The translations under genes were made by a program, and so were the position numbers. Positions 1 to 9,138 of a DNA stretch of 64,000 bases are shown piece after piece. Origin of the DNA: Polaribacter sp. (GTDB lineage: Bacteria; Bacteroidota; Bacteroidia; Flavobacteriales; Flavobacteriaceae); NCBI GenBank assembly GCA_028343155.1, contig JAOLXX010000007.1:25732-89731 (forward strand), in the 5' to 3' direction. The first letter of the stretch is position 1, and each line of letters opens with the position of its first letter. A model generated the notes under the pieces. The model was given only the letters and a program-made list of their open reading frames with translations, was not told the DNA's origin and made no database searches.

Positions 1-1
1 T

Positions 2-550
2 CTATTTGAGAGAAAAGACAGCAAGTTTAACACATTCTCTTTAGGAATGAAACAACGTTTAGCAATTGCTTCTGCACTCTTAAACGATCCAGAAATTTTA
101 ATTTTAGATGAACCTACAAATGGTTTAGATCCTCAAGGAATTCATGAAATTCGTCAGATTATAAAAAGTATTGCTTCAAATGGGACAACTATTCTATTAG
201 CTTCTCATTTATTAGATGAAGTTGAAAAAGTATGTTCCCATGTAATTGTAATTAGAAAAGGCATAAAACTATATAGCGGTCGTGTTGATGAAATGACAAT
301 TTCAAATGGTTTTTTTGAATTAAAAGTTGAATCTAATGAAGAAAAGTTAATAGCAACTTTAAAAGAGTATCCTGCAATTGGTAAGATAAATAAGAATCAA
401 GAAACTATTATTACCACTTTAAATAGCGAAATTTCTTCAACAGAGCTAAATGAATTTTTATTTAAAAAAGGCATCATATTATCTCACTTGGTAAAACGCA
501 AGCCAAGTTTAGAAGAACAATTCTTAGGTTTAACTAATAAAAATTCATAA
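2..550 (+). CDS. ABC transporter ATP-binding protein (5' end outside window)
   Basis: The ATPase subunit of a probable drug- or lipid-type ABC exporter, which would power the permease encoded next to it at the inner membrane. The reading frame is open from the first bases of the window through an in-frame ATG at 47, and that ATG falls inside the ABC signature (SLGMKQRL), so the gene really begins upstream and its Walker A is not visible. The Walker B ([12 protein letters not shown]), D-loop and H-loop (LLASH) are intact. The C-terminal half has the extension usual for the CcmA/BcrA-type family. It ends 11 bases before the permease ATG, so the two are co-transcribed. The substrate cannot be told from the sequence. 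Confidence 0.93.
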   Translation, partial: LFERKDSKFNTFSLGMKQRLAIASALLNDPEILILDEPTNGLDPQGIHEIRQIIKSIASNGTTILLASHLLDEVEKVCSHVIVIRKGIKLYSGRVDEMTISNGFFELKVESNEEKLIATLKEYPAIGKINKNQETIITTLNSEISSTELNEFLFKKGIILSHLVKRKPSLEEQFLGLTNKNS

Positions 551-561
551 AAGGCAAAGTC

Positions 562-1404
562 ATGTTAAGACTACTATCAATCGAACTTCATAAGCTTAAA
601 CACAATTCTGCCAGTAAAGGATTGATAATAATCTATTTTGGACTTTTAGTTTCTATAGCCCTAATTGCCGCTGTAAAAATTCCTTTTTTTGGAAAAACCA
701 TACATCTAGCAGAACAAGGAATTTTCAATTTTCCATATATCTGGCACTTTAACACCTATGTTGCTGCTACTTTAAAATTTTTTCTGCTCTTAGTTATTGT
801 ATCCATGATGGCGAATGAATACAGTAATAAAACACTAAAACAAAATTTAATTGACGGACTAAGTAAAAAACAATTTGTCTTATCTAAATTTTATACAGTG
901 ATCGTTTTTGCTGCAATTTCAACAATTTTTGTTTTTATTGTTTCATTAGTCTTAGGGTTATTTTATTCAGATTACAAAGAATTTTCAAATATCACCTCTG
1001 ATTTAGAATATTTAGTTGCTTTTTTCGTGAAACTAGTAGGTTTTTTCTCCTTTGGATTATTCTTAGGAATTCTTGTCAAGCGTGCTGCTTTTGCAATTGG
1101 AGCAATGGTTATTTGGTGGATGATAGAAGGAGCTTATTGGCTAATTGCTTTGTGGTTATTTAAAGATGCTAAAGAAGCAATGGTTAAAGTCTCTAACGCT
1201 ATGTTTTGGCTTCCTTTAGAAGCGATGAGTAATCTCATTAAAGAACCAGGTTCTAAATTAGGTATTGTAAAAAATCTCGCAAAACAAATGGGGGGTTTTA
1301 CTAAAAGTTATGAAGTAGAAGTAGCTACAATTCTTATTGTTTTAGTTTGGACTTTTATCTTTATTTATCTGTCTTATACACTATTAAAGAAGAGAGATTT
1401 GTAA
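562..1404 (+). CDS. ABC-2 type transporter permease
   Basis: A 280-residue integral membrane protein and the likely partner of the upstream ATPase. Hydrophobic stretches at roughly residues 20-40, 70-85, 112-135, 150-168, 175-198 and 255-275 give about six membrane spans, which is usual for one half of an ABC-2 exporter. The first cytoplasmic segment (LLSIELHKLKHN) is basic, as expected. The weak cytosolic loop around YSNKTLKQNLIDGLSKKQF resembles the coupling loop of ABC-2 permeases. It starts 11 bases after the ATPase stop and ends just before a hairpin with a T run. The substrate is unknown. Confidence 0.88.
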   Translation: MLRLLSIELHKLKHNSASKGLIIIYFGLLVSIALIAAVKIPFFGKTIHLAEQGIFNFPYIWHFNTYVAATLKFFLLLVIVSMMANEYSNKTLKQNLIDGLSKKQFVLSKFYTVIVFAAISTIFVFIVSLVLGLFYSDYKEFSNITSDLEYLVAFFVKLVGFFSFGLFLGILVKRAAFAIGAMVIWWMIEGAYWLIALWLFKDAKEAMVKVSNAMFWLPLEAMSNLIKEPGSKLGIVKNLAKQMGGFTKSYEVEVATILIVLVWTFIFIYLSYTLLKKRDL

Positions 1405-1439
1405 AAAAAAAGCTCTTTTTAATCAAAAAAATTAGATAC

Positions 1440-1476
1440 AAATACGGATACTTTTTTACAAAGTATCCGTATTTTT
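1440..1476 (+). terminator. Intrinsic terminator after the ABC exporter
   Basis: A perfect 12-bp inverted repeat (AAATACGGATAC at 1440-1451, GTATCCGTATTT at 1463-1474) with an 11-base loop, running into five T residues. It closes the exporter operon. It ends only about six bases before the uvrB ATG, so it sits where the uvrB leader should be. Confidence 0.8.
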
Positions 1477-1481
1477 ACACC

Positions 1482-3470
1482 ATGGAATTTAAATTGGTAT
1501 CAGAATTTTCTCCTACTGGAGATCAACCCCAAGCAATAAAAGATCTTACACAAAGTATTATTGGAGGTGAAAAATTTCAGACCCTACTTGGTGTAACTGG
1601 TTCCGGAAAAACTTTTACGGTGGCAAATGTTGTCAAAGAAGTAAAAAAGCCAACTTTAGTTTTAGCTCATAATAAGACATTAGCAGCCCAACTGTATTCC
1701 GAATTTAAACTTTTTTTTCCTGAAAATGCGGTAGAATATTTTGTTTCTTATTACGATTATTATCAACCAGAAGCATACATTCCTGTAACAGGAACTTATA
1801 TTGAAAAAGATTTATCCATTAATGAAGACATCGAACGCTTGCGATTAAGCACCACCTCTTCCCTACTTTCTGGTAGACGAGATGTTTTGGTTGTTGCCTC
1901 TGTTTCTTGTTTGTACGGGATTGGAAATCCCACAGAATTTAAAAAAAATATAATTCCTATTGAGGTAAATAAGCAAATTGCTAGAACAAAATTTTTACAT
2001 CAGCTTGTTCAAAGTTTATATTCTCGAACGGAACACGAAATAAAAAGCGGAACCTTTAAAGTAAAAGGTGATGTTGTCACTATTTACCCGTCCTATGGTG
2101 ATAATGGATATAGAGTCCATTTTTTTGGTGATGAAATTGAAGAAATAGAATCGTTTGATCTAGAGAGCAACAAAGTTATAGAAAGCTTCAAAGAACTTAT
2201 TATTTATCCAGCAAACTTATTTGTAACCTCTCCAGATGTATTACAAAATGCCATTCATCAAATTCAAGAAGATATGGTAAAACAAGTAGATTATTTTAAA
2301 GAAATTGGAAAGCATTTAGAAGCTAAACGTTTAAAAGAAAGAACTGAATTCGACTTAGAAATGATTCGTGAATTAGGTTATTGTTCTGGTATTGAAAATT
2401 ATTCTCGTTATTTAGATGGTCGTGAACCTGGAACAAGACCTTTCTGTTTGTTAGATTACTTTCCTGATGATTATTTAATGGTCATCGATGAAAGTCATGT
2501 TACCATTCCGCAAACACATGCCATGTATGGCGGTGATAGAAGTAGAAAAGAAAACCTAGTAGAGTATGGTTTTAGATTGCCGGCTGCAATGGACAATCGT
2601 CCTTTGAAATTTGAAGAATTTGAAGGCGTTCAAAATCAAGTAATTTATGTTTCTGCAACTCCTGCAGATTATGAACTTCAAAAAACAGAAGGTGTTTTTG
2701 TAGAACAAATCATTAGACCTACAGGATTACTAGATCCAATTATTGAAATTAGGCCTAGTTTAAATCAGATAGATAATTTAATTGAAGAAATTCATATTCG
2801 TGTAGAAAAAGACGAACGCACCTTGGTAACTACATTGACCAAAAGAATGGCAGAAGAATTGACTAAATATTTAACAAGAGTAGATATTCGTTGTCGATAC
2901 ATTCATTCTGATGTAGACACACTAGAACGTGTAGAAATCATGCAAGATTTAAGGAAGGGCATCTTTGATGTTTTAATTGGTGTAAATCTTTTGAGAGAGG
3001 GTTTAGATTTACCTGAAGTTTCTTTGGTAGCTATTTTAGACGCTGATAAAGAAGGTTTTTTAAGAAGTCATCGATCGATAACTCAAACTGTGGGTAGAGC
3101 AGCAAGAAACGTTAATGGGCTGGCTATTTTATATGCTGATAAAATGACAAACAGTATGCAAAAAACCATTGACGAAACCGACAGAAGAAGAGAGATACAA
3201 ATAGCTTACAATACGAAACACAACATCACACCGACCCAAATTAATAAAAAATTTGATGATACCTTAACCAAATCTTCTATTTCTAGCTATCACTATGACA
3301 ATGCAAAACAGGTGGCGGCAGAACAAGACTTGCACTATTTACCAAAAGAAGAAATAGAAAAACGCATCAGAGAAAAACGCAAACACATGGAAGCTGCTGC
3401 CAAAGGATTAGATTTTATTGTAGCCGCAAGACTCCGTGATGAAATTGCTCTTTTGAAGGAAAAATTATAA
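1482..3470 (+). CDS. uvrB: Excinuclease ABC subunit UvrB
   Basis: The damage-verifying helicase-like subunit of nucleotide excision repair, loaded by UvrA and working with UvrC. The protein has 662 residues, normal for the family. Visible features are Walker A (GVTGSGKTFT, near residue 38), the beta-hairpin region YYDYYQPEAYIP, the DESH motif, helicase motif VI (QTVGRAARN) and a C-terminal UVR domain (AARLRDEIALLKEKL) that contacts UvrC. I placed the start at the ATG at 1482 because MEFKLVSEFSPTGDQP matches the usual UvrB N-terminus; the frame is open further upstream to 1347 but only through the terminator hairpin and the end of the permease gene. uvrA lies 36 kb away in the same window. Confidence 0.97.
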   Translation: MEFKLVSEFSPTGDQPQAIKDLTQSIIGGEKFQTLLGVTGSGKTFTVANVVKEVKKPTLVLAHNKTLAAQLYSEFKLFFPENAVEYFVSYYDYYQPEAYIPVTGTYIEKDLSINEDIERLRLSTTSSLLSGRRDVLVVASVSCLYGIGNPTEFKKNIIPIEVNKQIARTKFLHQLVQSLYSRTEHEIKSGTFKVKGDVVTIYPSYGDNGYRVHFFGDEIEEIESFDLESNKVIESFKELIIYPANLFVTSPDVLQNAIHQIQEDMVKQVDYFKEIGKHLEAKRLKERTEFDLEMIRELGYCSGIENYSRYLDGREPGTRPFCLLDYFPDDYLMVIDESHVTIPQTHAMYGGDRSRKENLVEYGFRLPAAMDNRPLKFEEFEGVQNQVIYVSATPADYELQKTEGVFVEQIIRPTGLLDPIIEIRPSLNQIDNLIEEIHIRVEKDERTLVTTLTKRMAEELTKYLTRVDIRCRYIHSDVDTLERVEIMQDLRKGIFDVLIGVNLLREGLDLPEVSLVAILDADKEGFLRSHRSITQTVGRAARNVNGLAILYADKMTNSMQKTIDETDRRREIQIAYNTKHNITPTQINKKFDDTLTKSSISSYHYDNAKQVAAEQDLHYLPKEEIEKRIREKRKHMEAAAKGLDFIVAARLRDEIALLKEKL

Positions 3471-3513
3471 TCAAAATTAAAGTTGCTTTCAAACTAAAGA
3501 TACAATCCATAAA

Positions 3514-3542
3514 AAAACGCCTTACAAATTGTAAGGCGTTTT
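3514..3542. terminator. Bidirectional terminator between uvrB and sucC
   Basis: A perfect 12-bp inverted repeat (AAAACGCCTTAC and GTAAGGCGTTTT) with a five-base loop, flanked by an A run and a T run. It lies between the convergent uvrB and sucC genes and can stop transcription from both sides. Confidence 0.88.
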
Positions 3543-3562
3543 CAATTTCTTTTTAACTAAAA

Positions 3563-4762
3563 CTAAGAAGCTTCTAAAACTTCTTGCACTTTATCTGCAG
3601 CTTCTTGAAACTCTATAGCAGAAATAATTTCCATACCAGAATTATCAATTAATTGTTTTGCTTCTCTGGCATTTGTACCTTGTAAACGACAAATAATTGG
3701 CACTGTAATTTTATCGCCCATACTCTTGTATGCATCTACAACACCTTGTGCAACTCTATCACAACGTACAATACCTCCAAAAATATTTACTAGAATTGCT
3801 TTTACATTTGGGTCTTTTAAAATAATTCTAAAAGCAGTTTCAACTCTAGCTGCATCAGCTGTACCACCAACATCTAAAAAGTTAGCAGGTTCACCACCAG
3901 ATTCTTTAATTAAATCCATCGTTCCCATGGCTAAACCAGCTCCATTTACCATACAACCAACGTTTCCATCTAAATCTACATAGTTTAAACCAGCAGCTTT
4001 TGCTTCTACTTCAATAGGATTTTCTTCTCTTAAATCACGCATTGCTAGATAATCTTTATGTCTATATAAAGCGTTTTCGTCTAAAGAAACTTTAGCATCA
4101 ACTGCCATAATTTTAGAATCAGAAGTTTTTAAAACTGGATTAATTTCAAACATAGAAGAATCTGAACCAATATATGCTTTGTATAAATTAGTGACAAATT
4201 TTGTCATTTCCTTAAATGCAACACCAGATAAACCTAAATTAAAAGCAACTTTACGAGCTTGAAAAGGCATAATGCCTAATAAAGGATCTATTTCTTCTGT
4301 AAAAATTAAATGTGGCGTTTCTTCTGCAACAGTTTCAATATCCATTCCACCTTCTGTAGAGTACATAATCATGTTTTTTCCTGTTGCTCTATTTAAAAGA
4401 ACAGAGATATAATATTCATCTGGTTCAGCATCTCCAGGATAATAGACATCTTCACAAATTAAAACTTGGTTTACAAGTTTTCCTTCTGCAGTTGTTTGAG
4501 GCGTAATTAACATCATTCCAATAATATCATCAGAAATACTTTTAACTTCGGCTAAATTTTTCGCTAACTTAACACCACCACCTTTACCACGACCACCTGC
4601 GTGAACTTGTGCTTTAATAACGTGCCACCCTGTACCGGTTTCCTCTGTAAGTTTTTTTGCAGCATCAACTGCTTCTGCAGGAGTGCTTGCCACAATTCCA
4701 CGTTGAATTCTAACGCCAAAACTGCTTAATATTTCTTTTCCTTGAAATTCGTGTAAATTCAT
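3563..4762 (-). CDS. sucC: Succinate-CoA ligase (ADP-forming) subunit beta
   Basis: The beta subunit of succinyl-CoA synthetase, which makes succinate and ATP or GTP in the TCA cycle. Its 399 residues match the family. An N-terminal ATP-grasp domain (MNLHEFQGKEIL; glycine-rich loop HAGGRGKGGGVK near residue 53) is followed by the CoA-ligase domain with GGTADAARVE and the motif NIFGGIVRCDRVAQGVV that carries the phosphohistidine-site contacts. It is a single-gene unit here: the alpha subunit sucD is not adjacent, which is common in Flavobacteriaceae. A TATTTTTG promoter element lies 24 bases upstream. Confidence 0.97.
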   Translation of the reverse strand: MNLHEFQGKEILSSFGVRIQRGIVASTPAEAVDAAKKLTEETGTGWHVIKAQVHAGGRGKGGGVKLAKNLAEVKSISDDIIGMMLITPQTTAEGKLVNQVLICEDVYYPGDAEPDEYYISVLLNRATGKNMIMYSTEGGMDIETVAEETPHLIFTEEIDPLLGIMPFQARKVAFNLGLSGVAFKEMTKFVTNLYKAYIGSDSSMFEINPVLKTSDSKIMAVDAKVSLDENALYRHKDYLAMRDLREENPIEVEAKAAGLNYVDLDGNVGCMVNGAGLAMGTMDLIKESGGEPANFLDVGGTADAARVETAFRIILKDPNVKAILVNIFGGIVRCDRVAQGVVDAYKSMGDKITVPIICRLQGTNAREAKQLIDNSGMEIISAIEFQEAADKVQEVLEAS

Positions 4763-4785
4763 TTATAAGTGTTTAAAAACGTTAG

Positions 4786-4793
4786 CAAAAATA
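4786..4793 (-). promoter_or_regulatory. Promoter -7 element for sucC
   Basis: TATTTTTG on the minus strand matches the Bacteroidota TAnnTTTG element and predicts a leader of about 17 bases to the sucC ATG. No clear TTTG element is found at the expected -33 position. Confidence 0.5.
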
Positions 4794-5112
4794 CAAATTC
4801 ATATATAAAACTTTCCTATTTTTTTAAAAAAAATTAACATGTTCATCTTTTAACATTATAAACTTCATGATGTCTTTCTTTCTTAAGAAACATGGTTTTG
4901 TGATTTATCATAAAAAAGGAAAAAACACAATCTCAAAGGCATACTTTTTCTATAAAATAGATTTATTATATAAATTATAATACCCTCAAAAATATTTTTT
5001 TAAATTATTTCTACGATTTTAAAAAATAAATATTCTTTATTTATATGGATATCCGTTTTTTAAGTATTAAAATTCAAGTCTTTTTTTATACATTCGTTAC
5101 AAAATTACAAGT
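4794..5112. other. Intergenic region, no gene seen
   Basis: About 320 bases of very A+T-rich DNA between the divergent sucC and the LolD-type ATPase gene. The only structure I see is a short palindrome (TTTCTTAAGAAA near 4880). A TACATTCG close to 5091 may be a weak promoter for the downstream gene. There is no open frame with coding character. Confidence 0.6.
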
Positions 5113-5772
5113 ATGATTATAGGTGAAAATATTCACAAAAAATTCGGAGATGTAGCCGTTTTAAAAGGAGTTAGTTTGCACATAAAAAAAGGAGAAATAG
5201 TTGCTATTGTTGGACCTTCTGGTGCAGGAAAGACTACTTTACTCCAAATTTTAGGAACCTTGGAAAGCCCCTTGAAGACGGAAGAATTCAAACTAGAATT
5301 AAACAATATTTCACTTAAAAACTTAGCCGACAAAGAACTTTCTTCATTTAGAAACAACCATATTGGTTTTATCTTTCAATTTCATCAACTATTACCAGAA
5401 TTCTCCGCTTTAGAAAACGTTTGTATTCCTGCTTTTATTGGAAAAAAATCGAAACTAGAAACAACAAAAAAAGCCAAAGAAATTCTTACTTTTTTAGGGT
5501 TATCTCATCGAATAGATAACAAACCAAACGAACTTTCTGGTGGGGAACAACAAAGAGTGGCTGTTGCCAGGGCATTAATTAACACCCCTTCTGTAATTTT
5601 TGCGGATGAACCTAGTGGGAATCTAGATAGTGAATCGGCAAAAAACTTACATGAACTATTTTTTAAACTTCGTGAAGAATTTGGTCAAACCTTTGTCATT
5701 ATTACTCATAATGAAGAACTGGCAGATATGGCAGATCGAAAATTAACCATGAGAGACGGAAAAATTCTATAA
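5113..5772 (+). CDS. ABC transporter ATP-binding protein, LolD family
   Basis: A 219-residue cytoplasmic ATPase of the LolD/MacB/FtsE type. It has Walker A (GPSGAGKTT, near residue 34), Q-loop ([10 protein letters not shown]), signature ([15 protein letters not shown]), Walker B (VIFADEP) and the switch histidine (IITHNEE). Family members drive LolCE lipoprotein release or MacB-type efflux. No permease gene is adjacent, so the partner is unknown. The gene is followed at 22 bases by the CPBP protease gene and then the TIGR02757 gene, which suggests a three-gene operon. Confidence 0.92.
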   Translation: MIIGENIHKKFGDVAVLKGVSLHIKKGEIVAIVGPSGAGKTTLLQILGTLESPLKTEEFKLELNNISLKNLADKELSSFRNNHIGFIFQFHQLLPEFSALENVCIPAFIGKKSKLETTKKAKEILTFLGLSHRIDNKPNELSGGEQQRVAVARALINTPSVIFADEPSGNLDSESAKNLHELFFKLREEFGQTFVIITHNEELADMADRKLTMRDGKIL

Positions 5773-5794
5773 ATAAGTAGAGCACAAAAAACCA

Positions 5795-6349
5795 ATGAGA
5801 CAAACCTTTAGAGAACTTATCGCTTATTTAAAAAACCCTAATTTAAAAGAAGAAGAAAGCACCAATTTAATATACAAATTTTCTGTATTTTTTAAATTAT
5901 TAGCAATTTGTATTCTAACAAGCTTTATCATCGGGCCAATTTTTGTTATCGTAGAAGAAATAGGTTGGATTGATTTGAATAAACACACAATGGAAGAATT
6001 GGTTAAAAAGTTATCTAAATTACAACTCACATTTTTTGCCGTTATATTAGCGCCAGTTTTTGAAGAACTTATCTTTAGAGGACCACTGAAACTTTTTAAA
6101 AACCCAAAGTCATTTAAAATTGCTTTTTATATACTCACACTACTCTTCGGATTTGTTCATTTATCAAATTTTGAAATCACAGCCAATGTATTACTATTAA
6201 GCCCTCTTTTGGTCTTACCTCAAATACTTTTAGGTGGTTATTTAGGTTTTATACGTATCAAACTTGGCTTGCTATGGTCAATCCTATTACATGCATCCTA
6301 TAATGGAATTTTTCTATGCCTTTCTTTTATTCCTGACACAATACAATAA
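5795..6349 (+). CDS. CPBP family intramembrane glutamic endopeptidase
   Basis: A 184-residue membrane protein of the CAAX-protease/bacteriocin-processing family (Abi domain). Conserved motifs are visible: the paired glutamates and arginine EELIFR (residues 90-95), the histidine in FVHLSN (near 122) and the late histidine HASYNG (near 166). Several hydrophobic segments (about 30-55, 78-90, 108-122, 130-152, 155-180) hold the active site in the membrane. Its target cannot be inferred. It overlaps the next gene by one base (TAATG). Confidence 0.88.
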   Translation: MRQTFRELIAYLKNPNLKEEESTNLIYKFSVFFKLLAICILTSFIIGPIFVIVEEIGWIDLNKHTMEELVKKLSKLQLTFFAVILAPVFEELIFRGPLKLFKNPKSFKIAFYILTLLFGFVHLSNFEITANVLLLSPLLVLPQILLGGYLGFIRIKLGLLWSILLHASYNGIFLCLSFIPDTIQ

Positions 6350-7113
6350 TGAAAAAAATAGCCCTTAAAGAGTTTTTAGATGCAAAGGTAATTCTATATA
6401 ACAACACTAAGTTTATAGAATCTGACCCCATTCAAATCCCACACCTTTTTTCTAAAAAAGAAGATATAGAAATCGCAGCTTTTTTAACGGCAACCATATC
6501 ATGGGGAAATAGAACGATGATTATAAGAAACGCGTATAAAATGATTGAGTTATTAGATAATGCTCCTTATGATTTTGTAATAAACCATCAAAAAAGTGAT
6601 TTAAAATCATTAGAAGGATTTGTCCATAGAACATTTAATTCAATCGACTTAGAGCAATTTATAAAATCACTACAGCACATATACAAGAAACACCAAGGGT
6701 TAGAAAACGTCTTATCCATAAAAGGTCAGGATACAAACTATAGAAATGCAATTCATAATTTAAAACAAGTATTTTTTGAAGTTCCTCACCAACAAAGAAC
6801 ACAAAAACATGTTTCTGATCCTTTAAAAAATTCAGCAGCAAAGAGAATTAACATGTTTTTACGTTGGATGGTTAGAAACGATCATACAGGAGTAGATTTT
6901 GGAATTTGGCAAACCCATAACCCTGCAAACCTATCTTGTCCTTTAGATGTTCATTCAGGCAACGTCGCAAGAAAATTAAAATTACTTTTAAGAAAGCAAA
7001 ACGATTGGAAAGCACTCTCTGAATTAGACAAAAGCTTAAGAAATCTAGACAAAAGTGACCCTGTAAAATATGACTTTGCATTATTTGGATTGGGTGTTTT
7101 TGAAAAGTTTTAA
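6349..7113 (+). CDS. TIGR02757 family protein
   Basis: A 254-residue protein that I recognise as the TIGR02757/DUF2400 family, conserved across Bacteroidota and some other bacteria but without a proven function. Characteristic segments are EIAAFLTATISWGNRTMIIRN (residues about 41-61) and RWMVRNDHTGVDFGIW (about 171-186). There is no signal peptide or membrane span, so it is probably cytoplasmic. Translational coupling with the upstream protease gene is likely because the start overlaps the previous stop. Confidence 0.88.
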   Translation: MKKIALKEFLDAKVILYNNTKFIESDPIQIPHLFSKKEDIEIAAFLTATISWGNRTMIIRNAYKMIELLDNAPYDFVINHQKSDLKSLEGFVHRTFNSIDLEQFIKSLQHIYKKHQGLENVLSIKGQDTNYRNAIHNLKQVFFEVPHQQRTQKHVSDPLKNSAAKRINMFLRWMVRNDHTGVDFGIWQTHNPANLSCPLDVHSGNVARKLKLLLRKQNDWKALSELDKSLRNLDKSDPVKYDFALFGLGVFEKF

Positions 7114-7188
7114 TTAGTAATCAACACTTCAATAAACTTTATATATTTAGTAATAGATTAGCTTTTTAAAATTATATAAGAGGAAATA

Positions 7189-9138
7189 ATGCTTTTTAAA
7201 AATCCTAAAATTTTATACCTATTAGTACTACTGATTGTTCCTATTTTAGTGCATCTTTTTCAACTACAAAAATTTGTAAAAGTTCCTTTTACCAATGTTG
7301 CTTTCTTACAACAATTAGCGCAACGGGGTCGTAAAAGTTATCGCTTAAAAAAATGGTTAATCTTAGCGACAAGACTGCTATTATTTTTAGCGATAATTTT
7401 TGCATTTTCACAACCTTATTTAAGCAATCAAAAAATAAATTCGAAACAACATAATTATATTTACCTAGACAATTCCCTAAGCACAAATACCAAGGGAGAA
7501 AAAGGGAATTTATTGCAAATAGCAGTGCAAGAAATTATTGAAAATGTTGCTGAAAAAGATCTTTTTTCACTTCAAACAAATTCCAATTTTTATGATAAAA
7601 TTACCAAGAATGAACTTAAAAACAAGTTGTTAAATATTAAAGAAACTTCAAAAAAAATAGATTTATCTACAATTTTTCTAAAATTTAATACTAAAATAAA
7701 AAATGAAACTAAAGATTTAAGTAGTTTTATATTAATATCTGATTTTCAGAACATTTATGAAAATAAATCCACAAATGTAACAGCTCCTTTTTCTGCGATA
7801 AAACTCACTACTTCAATAAAAAATAATATTTCCATTGACAGTGTTTTTATTAGCAATTCAAATGCAACTAATTTCACATTAAATGTACTGATCAAAAATC
7901 AAGGGGCACTAAAAGAAAATATCCCAATAGCCGTTTATAACAGCGCAAAACTTATCAGCAAACGCTCCTCCTCTTTTGAAAAAGATGCACTTAAAAAAAT
8001 TCAATTTAAAATTCAAAATCAAGAAGAATTTAAAGGAAAAATAACACTAACTTATAGCGATACTTTCTCCTTTGATAATACCTTTTATTTCGTACTCAAA
8101 AACAATCAAAAAATTAATGTTTTAACCATCGGAAAACAAGCTGATTTTCTTTCTAAAATTTATGATAAAGAAGAATTTAATTTCTTACAATCCTCCGTTA
8201 AAAACACCAACTACAACACCTTAGTAAAACAGCAATTAATTATATTAAACGAAGTTGAATATATTCCAAAATTTTTATCAGAAAAAATTATAACTTTTTC
8301 TAAAAACGGAGGAAACTTAGTAATTATTCCAAGTGAAAATATAAACCTTCAGGCATACAATTCTTTATTTAAAAATTTAAATGCTGGAAAAATTAAAGTT
8401 AAAAAAACGGGGAAACTAAAAATCACAAATATTAATTACAAGCACCCACTATTTCAAAACGTTTTTTCAAAAAAAGTAACTAATTTTCAATACCCAACTG
8501 CTGAAAGCCACTTTCCTATTTCCTCAATAAAAGCAAGCAATATTGTCTTATATGAAGACAGCACTTCCTTTATATCGCAAATCAAGAACGCTGAAGGCAC
8601 TATTTACTGGATATCTAGTCCTTTGAACAGAAAAAACAGCAACTTCATTACATCTCCATTAGTAGTGCCTGTTTTTTATAATTTTGGGAAAATGAGTTAC
8701 AAACACCCGCAATTATTCTATAGAACGGGTATGGAAAATAATATTGACATTGAAACAGCACTTAATAAAAACAGGATTTTAAGAATCTCAAACGCAGTAA
8801 ACTCTTTTATTCCTTTGCAAAAAAAGTTTCAAAACAAGGTTCGCATCACAACAAATGAACAACCAATAAAAAATGGATTTTTCACTATTTTAAAAGGAAA
8901 TGACACAATTCAAAAATTAGCTTTCAATTACCCAAAAGAAGAAAGCTGGCTTAATTTTATGGATTTAAATGCATTAAAAAAAACAAACCAGAAAGTGACA
9001 ATTGGTACATCTATTCCTACTATTTTTAAAGAAATTAATAAAAAATATGAAGTTCATTGCCTTTGGAAATGGTTTTTAACGCTGGCAATTGTATCTTTGT
9101 TCTTAGAACTTTTGATTTTAAAATTCTATAAACCATGA
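7189..9138 (+). CDS. BatA-domain membrane protein
   Basis: A 649-residue protein with the N-terminal double-transmembrane BatA domain (aerotolerance-regulator N-terminal family, TIGR02226): a hydrophobic helix at about residues 8-25, the motif VKVPFTNVAFLQQL, then a second helix near 61-78. It continues with a degenerate von Willebrand A-like section (IYLDNSLS keeps a DxSxS-like metal site), a long periplasmic region, and a final membrane helix before the C-terminus. Bat proteins have been linked to stress tolerance and cell-envelope functions, but the exact role is unknown. It overlaps the dihydroorotase-like gene by four bases (ATGA), a typical flavobacterial arrangement. Confidence 0.85.
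   Translation: MLFKNPKILYLLVLLIVPILVHLFQLQKFVKVPFTNVAFLQQLAQRGRKSYRLKKWLILATRLLLFLAIIFAFSQPYLSNQKINSKQHNYIYLDNSLSTNTKGEKGNLLQIAVQEIIENVAEKDLFSLQTNSNFYDKITKNELKNKLLNIKETSKKIDLSTIFLKFNTKIKNETKDLSSFILISDFQNIYENKSTNVTAPFSAIKLTTSIKNNISIDSVFISNSNATNFTLNVLIKNQGALKENIPIAVYNSAKLISKRSSSFEKDALKKIQFKIQNQEEFKGKITLTYSDTFSFDNTFYFVLKNNQKINVLTIGKQADFLSKIYDKEEFNFLQSSVKNTNYNTLVKQQLIILNEVEYIPKFLSEKIITFSKNGGNLVIIPSENINLQAYNSLFKNLNAGKIKVKKTGKLKITNINYKHPLFQNVFSKKVTNFQYPTAESHFPISSIKASNIVLYEDSTSFISQIKNAEGTIYWISSPLNRKNSNFITSPLVVPVFYNFGKMSYKHPQLFYRTGMENNIDIETALNKNRILRISNAVNSFIPLQKKFQNKVRITTNEQPIKNGFFTILKGNDTIQKLAFNYPKEESWLNFMDLNALKKTNQKVTIGTSIPTIFKEINKKYEVHCLWKWFLTLAIVSLFLELLILKFYKP

Noticed and set aside
1347..1481. 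Upstream extension of the uvrB frame
   Set aside because: It runs through the end of the permease gene and a strong terminator hairpin; the normal UvrB N-terminus begins at the ATG at 1482.
3726..3983. Open frame opposite sucC
   Set aside because: It is a shadow of the sucC coding pattern; similar antisense frames occur across many genes here, for example opposite uvrA and recQ.
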